5,473 bases of DNA, from the NCBI GenBank assembly GCA_027619675.1, contig JAQCHG010000163.1:1-5473 (forward strand). The letters run 5' to 3'. Under the pieces are notes generated by a model. That model ran no database searches, had not been told where the DNA came from, and was given only the letters and a program-made list of their open reading frames with translations. This stretch comes from Cyanobacteriota bacterium (GTDB lineage Bacteria > Cyanobacteriota > Cyanobacteriia > Phormidesmidales > Phormidesmidaceae). Numbering within the stretch: position 1 is the first letter of the stretch; the number at the start of each line of letters is the position of its first letter. The position numbers were made by a program, and so were the translations under genes. Positions 4,185 through 5,473 of this stretch are shown here, piece after piece.

Positions 4185-5473
4185 ATGACAGAAATCCAGG
4201 CCGATATCGGGGATCAAGGGGGAGCGGGGGGCGCACCGTCAGCCGCGACGGACCCAGGGCGCGTACCTTGGCGATGGTGGCTGTTTCAGCCCATTGATGG
4301 GGCTTCCCTGGCCTATTTTCGCATTGCCTTTGGGGCGATCATGATTTGGGAGGTGTGGCGCTATTTCACCAAGGGCTGGATTAGCCGCTACTGGATCGAC
4401 CCGGTGATGAACTTCACCTACTACGGCTTCCATTGGGTGCAGCCGTTGCCGGGGCACGGCATGTACTGGCTGTTTGGCTGCTTGGGGGTGTGGGCGGCGG
4501 GCATCTTGCTGGGGTGGCATTATCGCCTCTGTGCCACCCTCTTTTTTCTGGGGTTTACCTACAGTTTTTTGCTAGAGCAGGCCCGGTATTTAAACCATTT
4601 CTACCTGGTGTGCTTGATCAGCTTTTTGATGATTTTCATCCCCGCCCATCGTACGTGGTCGGTGGATGCTAGGCGCAAACGGGCGATCGCCCGTCCCACC
4701 GTACCCGCTTGGGGGCTGTGGCTACTGCGGGCACAGTTGGCCATTGTCTATTTCTATGCCGGGGTGGCAAAGCTGAACCCCGATTGGTTTCGAGGGGAAC
4801 CGCTGCGAACTTGGTTGCAGGACCATCCTGACTTCCCCCTGATTGGCCCCTATTTTGGCCAGGATTGGATGGTGTATCTGCTCAGCTACGGCGGGCTGGT
4901 GTTGGATTTGGCGATCGCCCCCTTTCTGCTGTGGCGGCGGACCCGTTGGGCGGCCTTGGCGTTTGTTACCACCTTTCATTTAATGAATGTGCGCCTATTC
5001 AACATCGGCATTTTTCCCTGGTTTATGGTTGCCGCCACCCTGCTGTTTTTGGCCCCCGACTGGCCGCGACGGTGGGGACGGGGCTTAGCCCAAGGGTTGC
5101 GACTTCTAGGCATCCAGGGGTTGGGGCCAACCCGGTCTGGGCGCAACCAGACCCGGCTGCTTCCGGCAGCATCCTTAGGGTCAAGGGTGGGGGTGGGGGG
5201 CAGCGATCGATCTAAACGGATCCTGGCGGTGCTGCTGGGGCTATACCTGCTCTGGCAAGTGCTCTTTCCCTTGCGGCATTTTCTCTACCCCGGCAATGTC
5301 AACTGGCCCTATGAGGGCCATCAATATGCCTGGCACATGAAGCTGTTGAGCAAACAAGCGGAGGTGGAGTACATGGTGGTGGATCTGCCCAGCCGTCAGA
5401 CCTGGTTTGTCAGCCCTGAAAATTACCTGGATCGCTGGCAGGCCCGGAAAATTGGCAGTCGCCCCGACCTGAT
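4185..5473 (+). CDS. Vitamin K-dependent gamma-carboxylase-like HTTM membrane protein (3' end outside window)
   Basis: The first 429 codons of a polytopic membrane protein; no stop occurs before the window end. It matches the HTTM / gamma-glutamyl carboxylase family. Membrane segments lie near residues 43-58, 93-111, 115-130, 139-155, 180-194, 231-250, 255-268, 279-291 and 346-362. Family landmarks are Asn137-His138 in YLNHFYL, then AHRTWSVD; FYAGVAKLNPDW, where Lys196 aligns with human carboxylase Lys218, the proposed catalytic base; and FHLMNVRLFNIGIFPW at 264-279. After the last span, YEGHQYAWHM resembles the family's downstream domain, and the closing PDL suggests that about 60-100 residues are missing. 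A Gly/Arg-rich linker spans about 305-345, and the first 34 residues are Gly/Ala-rich. The ATG at 4185 is preferred; 4158 would add 9 residues. In animals this enzyme carboxylates glutamate in secreted proteins using reduced vitamin K; the substrate in cyanobacteria is unknown. Confidence 0.85.
   Translation, partial: MTEIQADIGDQGGAGGAPSAATDPGRVPWRWWLFQPIDGASLAYFRIAFGAIMIWEVWRYFTKGWISRYWIDPVMNFTYYGFHWVQPLPGHGMYWLFGCLGVWAAGILLGWHYRLCATLFFLGFTYSFLLEQARYLNHFYLVCLISFLMIFIPAHRTWSVDARRKRAIARPTVPAWGLWLLRAQLAIVYFYAGVAKLNPDWFRGEPLRTWLQDHPDFPLIGPYFGQDWMVYLLSYGGLVLDLAIAPFLLWRRTRWAALAFVTTFHLMNVRLFNIGIFPWFMVAATLLFLAPDWPRRWGRGLAQGLRLLGIQGLGPTRSGRNQTRLLPAASLGSRVGVGGSDRSKRILAVLLGLYLLWQVLFPLRHFLYPGNVNWPYEGHQYAWHMKLLSKQAEVEYMVVDLPSRQTWFVSPENYLDRWQARKIGSRPDL

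Noticed and set aside
4433..5215. Shorter plus- and minus-strand frames within the carboxylase-like gene
   Set aside because: They overlap a continuous frame with clear family motifs and membrane segments, so they are shadows.

Overview
This window looks like chromosomal DNA from a cyanobacterium. It encodes a photosystem I subunit (PsaI) and a type III glutamine synthetase (GlnN), it has a textbook NtcA box, and it carries eight copies of the cyanobacterial HIP1 octamer GCGATCGC (starting at 504, 703, 1336, 2027, 2220, 3605, 4683 and 4911). The sequence is GC-rich and cannot be assigned to a genus by eye.

Layout. Positions 1-120 hold no confirmed gene; one minus-strand frame is open throughout but has no visible start. 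Positions 121-189 are a four-copy tandem repeat of about 17 bp whose last copy is the 3' end of the next gene. Positions 173-685 (minus) encode a small membrane protein of the isoprenylcysteine carboxyl methyltransferase (ICMT)-like family. Positions 750-786 are a strong intrinsic terminator for psaI (849-959, minus, 36 aa). Positions 1179-1209 are a 12-bp hairpin just after glnN. Positions 1235-3409 (minus) encode glnN. Positions 3410-4184 are a long divergent intergenic region. From 4185 to the window end (plus) runs the 5' part of a gene for a vitamin K-dependent gamma-carboxylase-like (HTTM) membrane protein, cut off by the window edge.

The most interesting part is the glnN leader. A perfect GTA-N8-TAC NtcA site at 3728-3741 faces a TATAAA box at 3696-3701, so nitrogen-starvation control of glnN is likely. 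Between that promoter and the glnN start there are two successive intrinsic-terminator-like hairpins in the glnN direction (stem 3545-3592 followed by T7, and stem 3489-3515 followed by T5). The 9-nt arm of the first is also duplicated upstream. This suggests either a transcription-attenuation (riboswitch-like) leader or a separate NtcA-driven small RNA upstream of glnN. I could not match it to the known glutamine (glnA) riboswitch consensus.

The genes do not form one operon. The methyltransferase, psaI and glnN genes share the minus strand, but psaI and glnN are each followed by a hairpin. The carboxylase-like gene is divergent from glnN.
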